Assembly: GCA_002428085.1 (NCBI GenBank)
Contig: DJAA01000065.1
Coordinates: forward strand, 1 to 24,101
Source: Sulfurimonas sp. UBA6014
Lineage (GTDB): Bacteria > Campylobacterota > Campylobacteria > Campylobacterales > Sulfurimonadaceae
Direction: 5' to 3'
DNA: 24,101 nt
Numbering within the stretch: position 1 is the stretch's first letter; each line of letters begins with the position of its first letter. This document shows, piece by piece, positions 7,851 to 14,368 of the stretch. A model generated the notes under the pieces. That model saw nothing but the letters and a program-made list of their open reading frames with translations, did not search any database and was not told the origin of the DNA. Position numbers and translations under genes: made by a program.

Positions 7851-8456
7851 TTGAAAATAATTTTAGCAACCTCAAATAAAGGCAAAGTAAGGGAAATAAA
7901 AGCACTTTGTCAAGATTACGAAGTCTTCGCATATAGCGAGCTCATAGAAGAGTTTGAAATCATTGAAGATGGGAAAACCTTCAAAGAAAATGCTCTTATC
8001 AAAGCAAGAGCCGTATTTGAAGCACTCAAAAAAAAGATGCCCAATGAGCTTGAAAATATAGTTGTTTTAGCAGATGATAGCGGGATTAGCGTTGATATTT
8101 TAGATGGAAGGCCTGGTATTTACAGTGCCAGACATGCGGGAATAAATGCGAATGATAAAGATAATTTGTATAAATTGATTGCAGATATACAAGAGAAAAA
8201 TGTTGCAAGTTCTCCTGCGCACTATACTGCTGCTGTGGCTCTTGTGACAAGTAAAAGTGAATTTTGTGTTCATGGCTGGATGTATGGGGTTGCCCTTGCA
8301 AAGTGCGAGGGTGATGGCGGTTTTGGGTATGATCCAATGTTTGTCCCAGAGAATTTCCATAAAACTCTAGGAGAGTTGGATGAGAGCCTTAAGCGCGATT
8401 TATCTCACAGAGCAAAAGCACTTAAACTTGCAAAAATTATTTTGCAAACCTTGTAA
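7851..8456 (+). CDS. rdgB: Non-canonical purine NTP pyrophosphatase (RdgB/HAM1 family)
   Basis: A 201-residue cytoplasmic enzyme that hydrolyses XTP, ITP and dITP to monophosphates, keeping deaminated purines out of DNA and RNA. Family motifs are ATSNKGK (6-12), FKENALIKA (44-52), ADDSG (74-78) followed by VDILDGRPGIYSARHAG, GFGYDPMF (157-164) and SHRAKA (185-190). All expected nucleotide and Mg-binding positions appear present. The TTG start is supported by AAGGAA 8 nt upstream and by the usual position of the first beta strand (KIILAT). It is probably a single-gene unit, because the next plus-strand gene begins about 1 kb later. Confidence 0.96.
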   Translation: MKIILATSNKGKVREIKALCQDYEVFAYSELIEEFEIIEDGKTFKENALIKARAVFEALKKKMPNELENIVVLADDSGISVDILDGRPGIYSARHAGINANDKDNLYKLIADIQEKNVASSPAHYTAAVALVTSKSEFCVHGWMYGVALAKCEGDGGFGYDPMFVPENFHKTLGELDESLKRDLSHRAKALKLAKIILQTL

Positions 8457-8460
8457 GTTC

Positions 8461-8553
8461 TTATAAAAACTTAATGCTTAAGTTGTAAAAAGAGTTTTCT
8501 AGGGCATTAAGTAAAGTAAGCAATTTTGTGTTGTATCCATGAATTGTTTTCAT
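8461..8553 (-). CDS. Small ORF, 30 codons, downstream of uppP
   Basis: An ATG at 8553 on the minus strand is preceded by the strong ribosome site AAAGGAG, with 5-6 nt spacing. The frame is open for 30 codons to TAA at 8461-8463, starting MKTIHGYNTKLLTLLNAL. The peptide has a basic, polar N-terminus and a leucine-rich amphipathic C-terminal half, with no clear membrane helix. It begins 57 nt after the uppP stop on the same strand, and a hairpin overlaps its last codons. I recognise no family. The ribosome site is the main reason to call it. It could be a real micro-protein, a leader peptide without a target, or chance. Confidence 0.45.
   Translation of the reverse strand: MKTIHGYNTKLLTLLNALENSFYNLSIKFL
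8464..8484 (-). terminator. Weak hairpin terminator after the small ORF
   Basis: In the minus-strand transcript AACTTAA and TTAAGTT (8478-8484 and 8468-8474) form a 7-bp stem with a GCA loop, followed by TTTATAA. The right arm plus the following bases give a run of five T residues. It overlaps the last codons of the 30-codon ORF. On the plus strand it follows rdgB, but without a T tract. Confidence 0.4.
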
Positions 8554-8610
8554 AATGTCTCCTTTATGTGAAGTAAATAAGCAATATTTATTCCATTTTA
8601 GAGAGACCTT

Positions 8611-9381
8611 TTAAGTAAAAATCACCAAGAGTAAAATCCCAAAAAGTATTCTATATATCCCAAAAAAAACAAAAGTAAATCTCTCTAAAAAAACTAAAAA
8701 AAGCTTGATGGTAAAATAAGCTACAACAAAGGAGACAAAAAACCCTACACCCAGCGTCACTAAATGAGCGTCATTAAACTCATGATAATGTTTCAGCAAA
8801 TCATAAGCGGCAACAGCACTCATCACAGGAAAAGCGAGCAAAAAACTAAACTCTGCGCTTGCTTTTCTACTAAGGCCAACAAGCAAAGCTCCTATGATGG
8901 TAGAACCCGCTCTACTTGTCCCTGGAATGAGTGCAAATACTTGAGCAAGTCCGATAAGCAATGATTGCTTGAAGGTTACATCTTCGACATCGTTGATAGG
9001 ATTGGTTTTTTGGGGTAGAAAAAATTTCTCTACAATTAAAAAAACTATACCGCCGATGATGAACATGATGGCTACAATTTGGATGCTAAAGAGCTCTTTT
9101 ATCTGATGGGAAAAAATAAATCCAACTATCCCAATAGGCAAAAAAGCTAAAAAAACTTTAGCCCATAAAGAGATTTTATCCATAGAGAATTTATCTCTGT
9201 AGTTAAAAAATACGGCTAAAATCGCCGCAAATTGGATGATGACTTCGTAAGCTTTTGTGACGCTATTTTGCTCAAGTGCTAAAAATTCACTTGCTACGAT
9301 GAGGTGTCCAGTGGAAGAAATAGGGAGAAATTCTGTGAAACCTTCAATGATGCCAAGAAGAACCGAGTCTAAAATTGTCAT
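8611..9381 (-). CDS. uppP: Undecaprenyl-diphosphatase
   Basis: A 256-residue polytopic inner-membrane enzyme (BacA/UppP). It dephosphorylates undecaprenyl diphosphate to recycle the lipid carrier for peptidoglycan and surface glycans, and raises bacitracin tolerance. Both family motifs are intact: EGFTEFLPISSTGH (13-26), with the catalytic Glu residues, and PGTSRAGST (153-161), with Arg157. About eight hydrophobic segments are evident. The reading frame is open upstream to an ATG at 9420. I place the start at 9381 because AAAGGAG lies 5-6 nt before it and because homologues begin just before the first motif. A minus-strand TAAAAT (9407-9412) could be its -10. The 30-codon small ORF follows. 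Confidence 0.95.
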   Translation of the reverse strand: MTILDSVLLGIIEGFTEFLPISSTGHLIVASEFLALEQNSVTKAYEVIIQFAAILAVFFNYRDKFSMDKISLWAKVFLAFLPIGIVGFIFSHQIKELFSIQIVAIMFIIGGIVFLIVEKFFLPQKTNPINDVEDVTFKQSLLIGLAQVFALIPGTSRAGSTIIGALLVGLSRKASAEFSFLLAFPVMSAVAAYDLLKHYHEFNDAHLVTLGVGFFVSFVVAYFTIKLFLVFLERFTFVFFGIYRILFGILLLVIFT

Positions 9382-9444
9382 GCGCACTCCTTTATTTTGG
9401 GATGTGATTTTAACATACAAAAGAGAGGCTTTAAGTTTTTTTGA

Positions 9445-9450
9445 TATAAT
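9445..9450 (+). promoter_or_regulatory. -10 element for the aminotransferase-hisZ-purA block
   Basis: A consensus TATAAT is preceded by a run of seven T residues and G. This is the T-rich upstream pattern typical of Campylobacterota housekeeping promoters. It lies 40 nt before the ATG at 9491, in the divergent region shared with uppP. Confidence 0.6.
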
Positions 9451-9490
9451 GTTTGGTTTTAAAATCTACACTATTTTTAGGAATTCCTTC

Positions 9491-10603
9491 ATGTTACTTT
9501 TTACTCCCGGTCCAACTCCAGTTCCGCAAAATGTTCGAAATGCTATGAGTGATGCAACGTTGCACCACCGCACACCAGAATTTGAAGCTATATTTGAAAA
9601 AGCGAGGAAGTATCTTTTTGATCTTTTCAAAAGTGATGAAATCGTCATGCTCAGCTCTAGCGGGACGGGTGCTATGGAATCAGCTGTGATTAACCTATGT
9701 CATAACACTTTACTCAATATAAATTCTGGTAAATTTGGGGAGCGTTTTGGGAAAATAGCACTTGCTAATGGGCTAAAAAGTGTTGAGATAAAAAATGAAT
9801 GGGATACGCCAGCGACAGTTGAAGCAGTTATGCGGGCTATTGAAAATAATCCTGCGATAGATGCTATTGCGATTCAAATCAGTGAATCTGCAGGGGGACT
9901 TCGCCATCCAGTGGAAGCTATCGCAAAAGCTATAAAAGAGGTTAACCCAAGTATTATGGTTATAGCTGATGGAATCACTGCTGTGGGTGTCGAGGTGATA
10001 GATATTACAAATATAGATTGTCTCATTGCAGGGAGTCAAAAAGCTCTCATGTTGCCTCCTGGACTCTCTATTTTAGGACTTAGCAATAAAGCAATTGAAA
10101 AAATTGGTGCTGGAAGAGGGTACTATTTCAACCTTGCTATTGAGATTAAAAATCAAAGAAAAAACACAACAGCTTGGACTGCGGCAACGACTTTGATCAT
10201 AGGTCTTTTAGAAATATTAGAAACCATAGAAAAAGATGGCGGTTTAGAGAAATTGTATAAACAAACTGCCATGAGAGCAAAAGCTGTTCAAGCTTCACTT
10301 GAGGCAATCGGGCTTCATGTGTATCCAAAAACTCCAGCCTTGTCTATGACAACGATTGATGATATCAATGCATCAGAGATAAGAAAAATTTTAGCAAAAG
10401 ATTTTGAAGTAAATGTTGCAGGCGGGCAAGACCATCTGGCAGGTAAAATTTTTCGTATCAACCAAATGGGTCTTATTCCAATATATGAAATGGCTTGGGT
10501 TGTTAACGCAGTAGAACTCTCTCTTGCAAAACTAGGGCGAAGAAAATATGATGGAGAGGCAAATAAAGTGTTTAATGAAGTTTATTTTCAGGCAGACATA
10601 TAG
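9491..10603 (+). CDS. Class V aminotransferase, alanine--glyoxylate / serine--pyruvate type
   Basis: A 370-residue PLP-dependent aminotransferase of fold type I. It opens with LLFTPGPTPVP, then HHRTPEF (25-31), the phosphate-binding SSSGTG (55-60), the cofactor-ring Asp160 in VIADGITAVG, and the Schiff-base Lys184 in GSQKALMLPPG. This pattern is shared by alanine-glyoxylate, serine-glyoxylate and archaeal serine-pyruvate aminotransferases, and by proteins mislabelled as the 42-kDa soluble hydrogenase subunit. The substrate cannot be read from sequence; serine or alanine and glyoxylate metabolism is the reasonable guess. The frame is open further upstream, but the ATG at 9491 has AGGAA 7 nt before it and matches family N-termini. 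Its stop directly abuts the hisZ ATG. Confidence 0.9.
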   Translation: MLLFTPGPTPVPQNVRNAMSDATLHHRTPEFEAIFEKARKYLFDLFKSDEIVMLSSSGTGAMESAVINLCHNTLLNINSGKFGERFGKIALANGLKSVEIKNEWDTPATVEAVMRAIENNPAIDAIAIQISESAGGLRHPVEAIAKAIKEVNPSIMVIADGITAVGVEVIDITNIDCLIAGSQKALMLPPGLSILGLSNKAIEKIGAGRGYYFNLAIEIKNQRKNTTAWTAATTLIIGLLEILETIEKDGGLEKLYKQTAMRAKAVQASLEAIGLHVYPKTPALSMTTIDDINASEIRKILAKDFEVNVAGGQDHLAGKIFRINQMGLIPIYEMAWVVNAVELSLAKLGRRKYDGEANKVFNEVYFQADI

Positions 10604-11452
10604 ATGATACTTGAGCATGAGATTCCACAGGGGACGAGACTTTATTTTGGCAATACGGCTAAGATTAAAAGAAATATAGAGAGTGTCGCAAGTGATGTGT
10701 TATATGAAAACGGGTTTGAGGAGATTGTAACACCTGTTTTTTCCTATCACCAGCATTTAAGTATCGCTGACCAAAGAGAACTTGTAAAAGTCAATGATAC
10801 AAAAAATAACTCTTTGACGCTTCGCGCTGATTCAACTATTGATGTTGTGAGAATCATAGAAAAAAGACTCGGTGAAAATACGGAACATAAAAAATGGTTT
10901 TATATCCAACCTGTTTTTCGCTACCCAACTGAAGAGCATTATCAAGTGGGCGTGGAGTTTATGGGTGAAAAAAAGCTCTCATGTGTGTTAAATATTGCAG
11001 TGACAATACTTGAAAAATTAGAGCTTTATCCTTTGGTGCAAATATCAAATATGCGTATACCACACATTTTAAGTGAGATGTTTGAGGAGTTGACTTTAGA
11101 TGATTTTCGTCATCTTAATATCGAAAAATTTTTAAGTCTTAATGTTTTATGGCTTACAAAACTCGTCTATCTTCAACACGTTGAGCAGCTTCATGAGCTC
11201 CTGGAAATCGCACCTCCAGAGATACAAAAAGAGCTTATAAAAATGAAAAATATTTCAGACGAAATGCAGTGTGGAAAGATTGTTTTAGCCCCTTTGTATT
11301 ATGCAAAAATGCTTTACTATAAAGAGTTGTTTTTTAGAATAATAGATAAAAATGAAGTGTATGCAAAAGGTGGAAGATATACAAATAATGGGAACTCTTC
11401 AGTCGGATTTGCAATTTATACAGATACGGTATGTGAAACATTAACAAAATAA
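10604..11452 (+). CDS. hisZ: ATP phosphoribosyltransferase regulatory subunit HisZ
   Basis: A 282-residue HisRS-like protein without an anticodon-binding domain. HisZ forms a complex with short-form HisG, is required for the first step of histidine synthesis and mediates histidine feedback. Visible class II core traces are PQGTRLYFG, GFEEIVTPVF, LRADSTIDVVRI, the motif-2-like YIQPVFRYP, VEFMGE and a C-terminal YAKGGRY. The catalytic histidine-specific motifs of HisRS are not complete. It is somewhat shorter than many HisZ proteins (over 300 residues). It starts on the base after the upstream stop, so translation is probably coupled. It predicts a short-type HisG elsewhere in the genome. Confidence 0.85.
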   Translation: MILEHEIPQGTRLYFGNTAKIKRNIESVASDVLYENGFEEIVTPVFSYHQHLSIADQRELVKVNDTKNNSLTLRADSTIDVVRIIEKRLGENTEHKKWFYIQPVFRYPTEEHYQVGVEFMGEKKLSCVLNIAVTILEKLELYPLVQISNMRIPHILSEMFEELTLDDFRHLNIEKFLSLNVLWLTKLVYLQHVEQLHELLEIAPPEIQKELIKMKNISDEMQCGKIVLAPLYYAKMLYYKELFFRIIDKNEVYAKGGRYTNNGNSSVGFAIYTDTVCETLTK

Positions 11453-11468
11453 ATAATGGAAAATAAGA

Positions 11469-11484
11469 TACGGCTAAAGCCGTA
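11469..11484 (+). repeat. Hairpin between hisZ and purA
   Basis: TACGGC-TAAA-GCCGTA forms a perfect 6-bp stem in the 61-nt gap. There is no T tract, so it is not a standard terminator. The shape GGCTAAAGCC recurs in intergenic palindromic repeats of several bacteria. Whether it is repeated in this genome cannot be seen here. Confidence 0.5.
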
Positions 11485-11513
11485 CATCCAAATATCCAAT
11501 TAAAGAGGAATAT

Positions 11514-12761
11514 ATGAAAGCAGATTTAATCGTTGGTATTCAATGGGGAGATGAAGGAAAAGGTAAAATCGTAGACAGACTTGCACAAGAGTATGACATG
11601 GTTTGTAGAAGTCAAGGTGGGCATAATGCTGGGCATACTATTTGGGTGGATGGTGTTAGATTTGCTCTGCACCTTATCCCCTCAGGTGTTCTTAATCCAC
11701 TTGCCATCAATATCCTTGGTAATGGTGTTGTTTTGTCTCCTGAGGCTATTATCAAAGAGATGTTACAGTTTGAAGGCTTAGAAGGTCGTCTTTTTATCTC
11801 CGATAAAGCACACCTCAATCTCCCTTACCATGCCCTTATAGACCAAGCTAAAGAGAGACTCAAAGGTACTAAGGCTATTGGTACAACAGGCAAAGGAATC
11901 GGACCTGCGTATGCTGATAAAATCAATCGTGTAGGATTTAGAACAGGGGAGCTTTTGAACCCTAAGAAACTTTGTGCTTCAATCATTGAGTATTTTGAAC
12001 AAAATAGAGAAATTTTTGACATTTACGAAATTGAGACCCCTTCTGAAGATGAATTGCTGACACAGTTGGAGAGTTACAAAAATAAACTTGCCCCTTTTAT
12101 TACAGATACGACTCAGATGGTTTGGAAAGCTTTAGATGCAAATAAAAAAATACTCTTAGAAGGCGCACAGGGGACAATGCTTGATATTGATCATGGAACG
12201 TATCCATATGTCACTTCTTCTGCAACCGTGAGTGCAGGGGCTTGTACAGGTTTGGGCCTCAATCCTAAAGATATTGGGAAGGTAACAGGCATCATAAAAG
12301 CATACTGTACTCGTGTTGGAAATGGTCCGTTTCCAACAGAAGATTTTGGTGAAAATGGTGTCAGACTTAGAAAACAAGGACACGAATTTGGAACTACAAC
12401 AGGTCGACCAAGACGCTGTGGATGGTTTGATGCTATTGCTACGAGATATGCAAGCCGCCTCAATGGATGTGACGAACTTGCCCTTATGAAGCTTGATGTT
12501 TTAGATGGTTTTGATGAGGTGAAGGTTTGTGTCGCATACGAATTTCATGGAGAAGAGATTGACTATCTTCCATCAAATCTTGAAGATGTCATCCCTATTT
12601 ATAAAACTTTCAAAGGGTGGGATAACTCTGCAGGGATAAGAAGATTTGAAGACCTTCCCGTAACTGCGCAAGAGTATGTGAGAGTTATCGAAGAGATATC
12701 TCAAACAAAAGTAGGTATCATCTCTACTTCTCCCGAAAGAGATGATACAATTATTCTGTAA
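11514..12761 (+). CDS. purA: Adenylosuccinate synthase
   Basis: A 415-residue cytoplasmic GTP-dependent ligase joining IMP and aspartate to adenylosuccinate, the first committed step to AMP. It has the P-loop-like GIQWGDEGKGKIVD with catalytic Asp13, GGHNAGHTIW with His41, TTGKGIGPAYADK, the IMP-binding LLEGAQGTMLDIDHGTYPYV, TGRPRRCGWFD and the guanine-binding ISTSPERDDTI near the end. The length is slightly below the 430 residues typical of E. coli. AGAGGAA precedes the ATG. As I recall, purA is followed by the fliJ-like gene in C. jejuni (Cj1498c-Cj1497c) and H. pylori (HP0255-HP0256) as well. Confidence 0.97.
   Translation: MKADLIVGIQWGDEGKGKIVDRLAQEYDMVCRSQGGHNAGHTIWVDGVRFALHLIPSGVLNPLAINILGNGVVLSPEAIIKEMLQFEGLEGRLFISDKAHLNLPYHALIDQAKERLKGTKAIGTTGKGIGPAYADKINRVGFRTGELLNPKKLCASIIEYFEQNREIFDIYEIETPSEDELLTQLESYKNKLAPFITDTTQMVWKALDANKKILLEGAQGTMLDIDHGTYPYVTSSATVSAGACTGLGLNPKDIGKVTGIIKAYCTRVGNGPFPTEDFGENGVRLRKQGHEFGTTTGRPRRCGWFDAIATRYASRLNGCDELALMKLDVLDGFDEVKVCVAYEFHGEEIDYLPSNLEDVIPIYKTFKGWDNSAGIRRFEDLPVTAQEYVRVIEEISQTKVGIISTSPERDDTIIL
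12715..12748 (+). repeat. Perfect 11-bp inverted repeat in the 3' end of purA
   Basis: GTATCATCTCT (12715-12725) and AGAGATGATAC (12738-12748) pair perfectly around a 12-nt loop, inside the last codons of purA. A run of seven T residues begins about 16 nt after the second arm, just past the stop codon. The distance is too great for a classical terminator. It could be an mRNA processing or stability hairpin, or a weak attenuator between purA and the flagellar genes. Confidence 0.4.
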
Positions 12762-12785
12762 GTTTTTTTCGCATAAAAGGCTAAC

Positions 12786-12812
12786 ATGATGGATGTAAAG
12801 GGAAGTGTATGA
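12786..12812 (+). CDS. Eight-codon upstream ORF coupled to fliJ
   Basis: ATG ATG at 12786, with AAAGG upstream, opens an 8-codon frame (MMDVKGSV). Its TGA (12810-12812) overlaps the ATG of the FliJ-like gene in the arrangement ATGA. The gene itself also has AAAGGGAAG. This could feed ribosomes into fliJ by termination-reinitiation, or it could be accidental. Confidence 0.25.
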   Translation: MMDVKGSV

Positions 12813-13246
12813 AGAGCCGTTTTAGTTCATTGGTTATTTTGAAAAAAAATATCACAGATAAAAGCGAACGTGTTGTTCAAAAAGCCAATGCTGAGGTCAA
12901 CAATGCTTCGGTTGCCCTTGAATCTTCCTATATTTCGCTTCAAAATATGCATTCTCCTCAAAGTGGAAAAATGAATGATTTTAGAGCGCAAAGAACGCTT
13001 TTAGACTCTCAAAGAGCACTGATAAAACACAACCAAGAGTGGGTTGCCTATACTAAGAAGCAAGCTTATTTAGCAAAAGAGCAACTAAAATCAGATATGA
13101 TTGAATATGAAAAATTTAAATATTTAGAACTAGAAGAGATAAAAATAATGATTAAAAACATCAAACTCAAAGAAGCCAAAGAGCTTGATGAGGTGGCTCT
13201 CATAACCCATGCACGGAATTCTAAGATACGTAAAGAGATGCCATGA
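12809..13246 (+). CDS. fliJ: FliJ-like flagellar export protein
   Basis: A 145-residue, highly charged protein predicted to be almost all helical coiled coil, beginning KSRFSSLVILKKNITDK. This N-terminal pattern is like FliJ (short basic start, then heptads). FliJ sits in the export-gate ATPase ring and couples FliI to FlhA. The identification rests mainly on context: the gene after purA in C. jejuni (Cj1497c) and H. pylori (HP0256, described as a FliJ homologue) is of similar length and composition, by my recollection. It overlaps the next gene by 4 nt (ATGA). Its sequence alone gives a weak family call. Confidence 0.7.
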   Translation: MKSRFSSLVILKKNITDKSERVVQKANAEVNNASVALESSYISLQNMHSPQSGKMNDFRAQRTLLDSQRALIKHNQEWVAYTKKQAYLAKEQLKSDMIEYEKFKYLELEEIKIMIKNIKLKEAKELDEVALITHARNSKIRKEMP

Positions 13247-13755
13247 TAAGGTTATTTGTTTTATATATGATCTTGTTTTTACCTCTTGGCGCACTTGAGA
13301 CCAGTGACAAACTTTTTGAGTGTACAGAAATATTTCAAGAGAGAAAAAACGAACTTTTAGTCGAACTTGAGAGAATAGATGAGCAAAAACAGGCTTTGAG
13401 TGCTTTAAAAACAGCAACAGAGGAGTTATTGCGAAAAAAAGAGACAAAGTTGGCTCAAGAAGAGGAAGTGGTAGATAGAAAATTGGGAGAAATTTCAAAA
13501 AAAGAAAAAGCAACCAAAGAGATGTTGGCTAAAAACGAAGCGATACTTAAAGAAGTTAAAGAGATTAAAATGAGCAAAGTTTCTCAAACTTTTGCAAAAA
13601 TGAAACCTGCGGCGGCGGCAAAAGTACTCTCGGATATGGAAGTTGAAGAAGCGGTTGATATTTTAGGGACTTTAAAACCAAAAACGGTAGGACAAATATT
13701 GAGTAAAATGGACGCAAAAAAAGCATCACAAATCACCGCTATATTGAGCAAATAA
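13243..13755 (+). CDS. MotE/FlgX-like flagellar stator chaperone
   Basis: A 170-residue protein with a short N-terminal hydrophobic segment (3-17; signal peptide or anchor), a long charged coiled coil (about 28-108) and a compact C-terminal domain (about 110-170; SQTFAKMKPAAAAKVLSDM, AVDILGTLKPKTVGQILSKM). This architecture matches MotE-type chaperones and the MgtE N-domain-like repeat they carry. In C. jejuni the gene in this place, Cj1496c (FlgX), is described as needed for stability of the MotAB stator. A role in stator assembly is thus likely, by synteny and architecture. Translation is probably coupled to the FliJ-like gene through the 4-nt overlap. Confidence 0.75.
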   Translation: MIRLFVLYMILFLPLGALETSDKLFECTEIFQERKNELLVELERIDEQKQALSALKTATEELLRKKETKLAQEEEVVDRKLGEISKKEKATKEMLAKNEAILKEVKEIKMSKVSQTFAKMKPAAAAKVLSDMEVEEAVDILGTLKPKTVGQILSKMDAKKASQITAILSK

Positions 13756-13778
13756 TCAAACTTTTACCTTATTTAGAG

Positions 13779-13784
13779 TAAAAT
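13779..13784 (+). promoter_or_regulatory. Possible -10 element before the DUF507 gene
   Basis: TAAAAT lies 33 nt before the ATG at 13817, in a 61-nt A/T-rich gap that has no terminator. No -35 is evident. Read-through from the flagellar genes is equally possible. Confidence 0.3.
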
Positions 13785-13816
13785 CTCTCAATTTATTTAA
13801 TAAACAAGGTTCTTCA

Positions 13817-14368
13817 ATGAAAATATCACTCAAATCAATCCCCCACATAGCCAATAAAATTTCTATCGATTTAAACAAGAGTGGTGTAGTCACAATGACG
13901 AAAGGACTTGAAGCCGTTGCGCATGAAGCAGAAAAAATATTGATGCACAATGTACGCCAAGAAATAGCTTTAGAGGATAAAGCTGCTGGCATTTGTGATG
14001 ATAATGTAGAAGAGATAGATTTTATGCTTGTAGATGAGCGACAGTTATTTTTTATGATTAAAAAGAAGCTTGCTCCAGAATTTGGAATAATCCTCAATTA
14101 TGAAGAGCGATATTCAGATTTGTCTCACAAGATTTTAGATGAACTTTATGAAGAAGACCTCATTCATTTTGAAGTTACGGAAAATAGAATAAAAAACATC
14201 ATCTATAATGCAATCACCTCTTTTATAGCTGATTCTTCCCAAATAGAAGATGCTGTGATGGAAAAAATACGAACGTATAAGAAAAAATATATTCCTGGAA
14301 CGGATGAATTTGAAATTTTACATGAGAAAATAACAAGAGAAGAACTTATGAAAAGAGGCATGGAGTAA
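13817..14368 (+). CDS. DUF507 family protein
   Basis: A 183-residue soluble acidic protein without signal peptide or membrane segment, predicted mostly helical. Features are an N-terminal KISLKSIPHIANKISIDL, a histidine/glutamate-rich helix VAHEAEKILMHNVRQEIALE, and a C-terminal half with EERYSDLSHKILDELYEEDLI and YIPGTDEFEILHEKITREEL. It corresponds in place to Cj1495c of C. jejuni, a DUF507 protein, between the stator chaperone gene and carA. The function is unknown. Its last base overlaps the carA start codon, so the two are co-translated. AAGG precedes the ATG. Confidence 0.75.
   Translation: MKISLKSIPHIANKISIDLNKSGVVTMTKGLEAVAHEAEKILMHNVRQEIALEDKAAGICDDNVEEIDFMLVDERQLFFMIKKKLAPEFGIILNYEERYSDLSHKILDELYEEDLIHFEVTENRIKNIIYNAITSFIADSSQIEDAVMEKIRTYKKKYIPGTDEFEILHEKITREELMKRGME

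Noticed and set aside
7841..8460. Antisense frames over rdgB, and similar long antisense frames over ilvD, purA and addB
   Set aside because: They lack ribosome sites and have implausible composition. The sense frames carry intact family motifs.
9382..9420. A longer uppP start at 9420 adding 13 residues
   Set aside because: The inner ATG at 9381 has a far better ribosome site and matches family N-termini. The extra residues would overlap the likely -10 box.
9257..9490. A longer N-terminus for the class V aminotransferase
   Set aside because: It would lie antisense to uppP and include the promoter. Family members begin at LLFTPGP.
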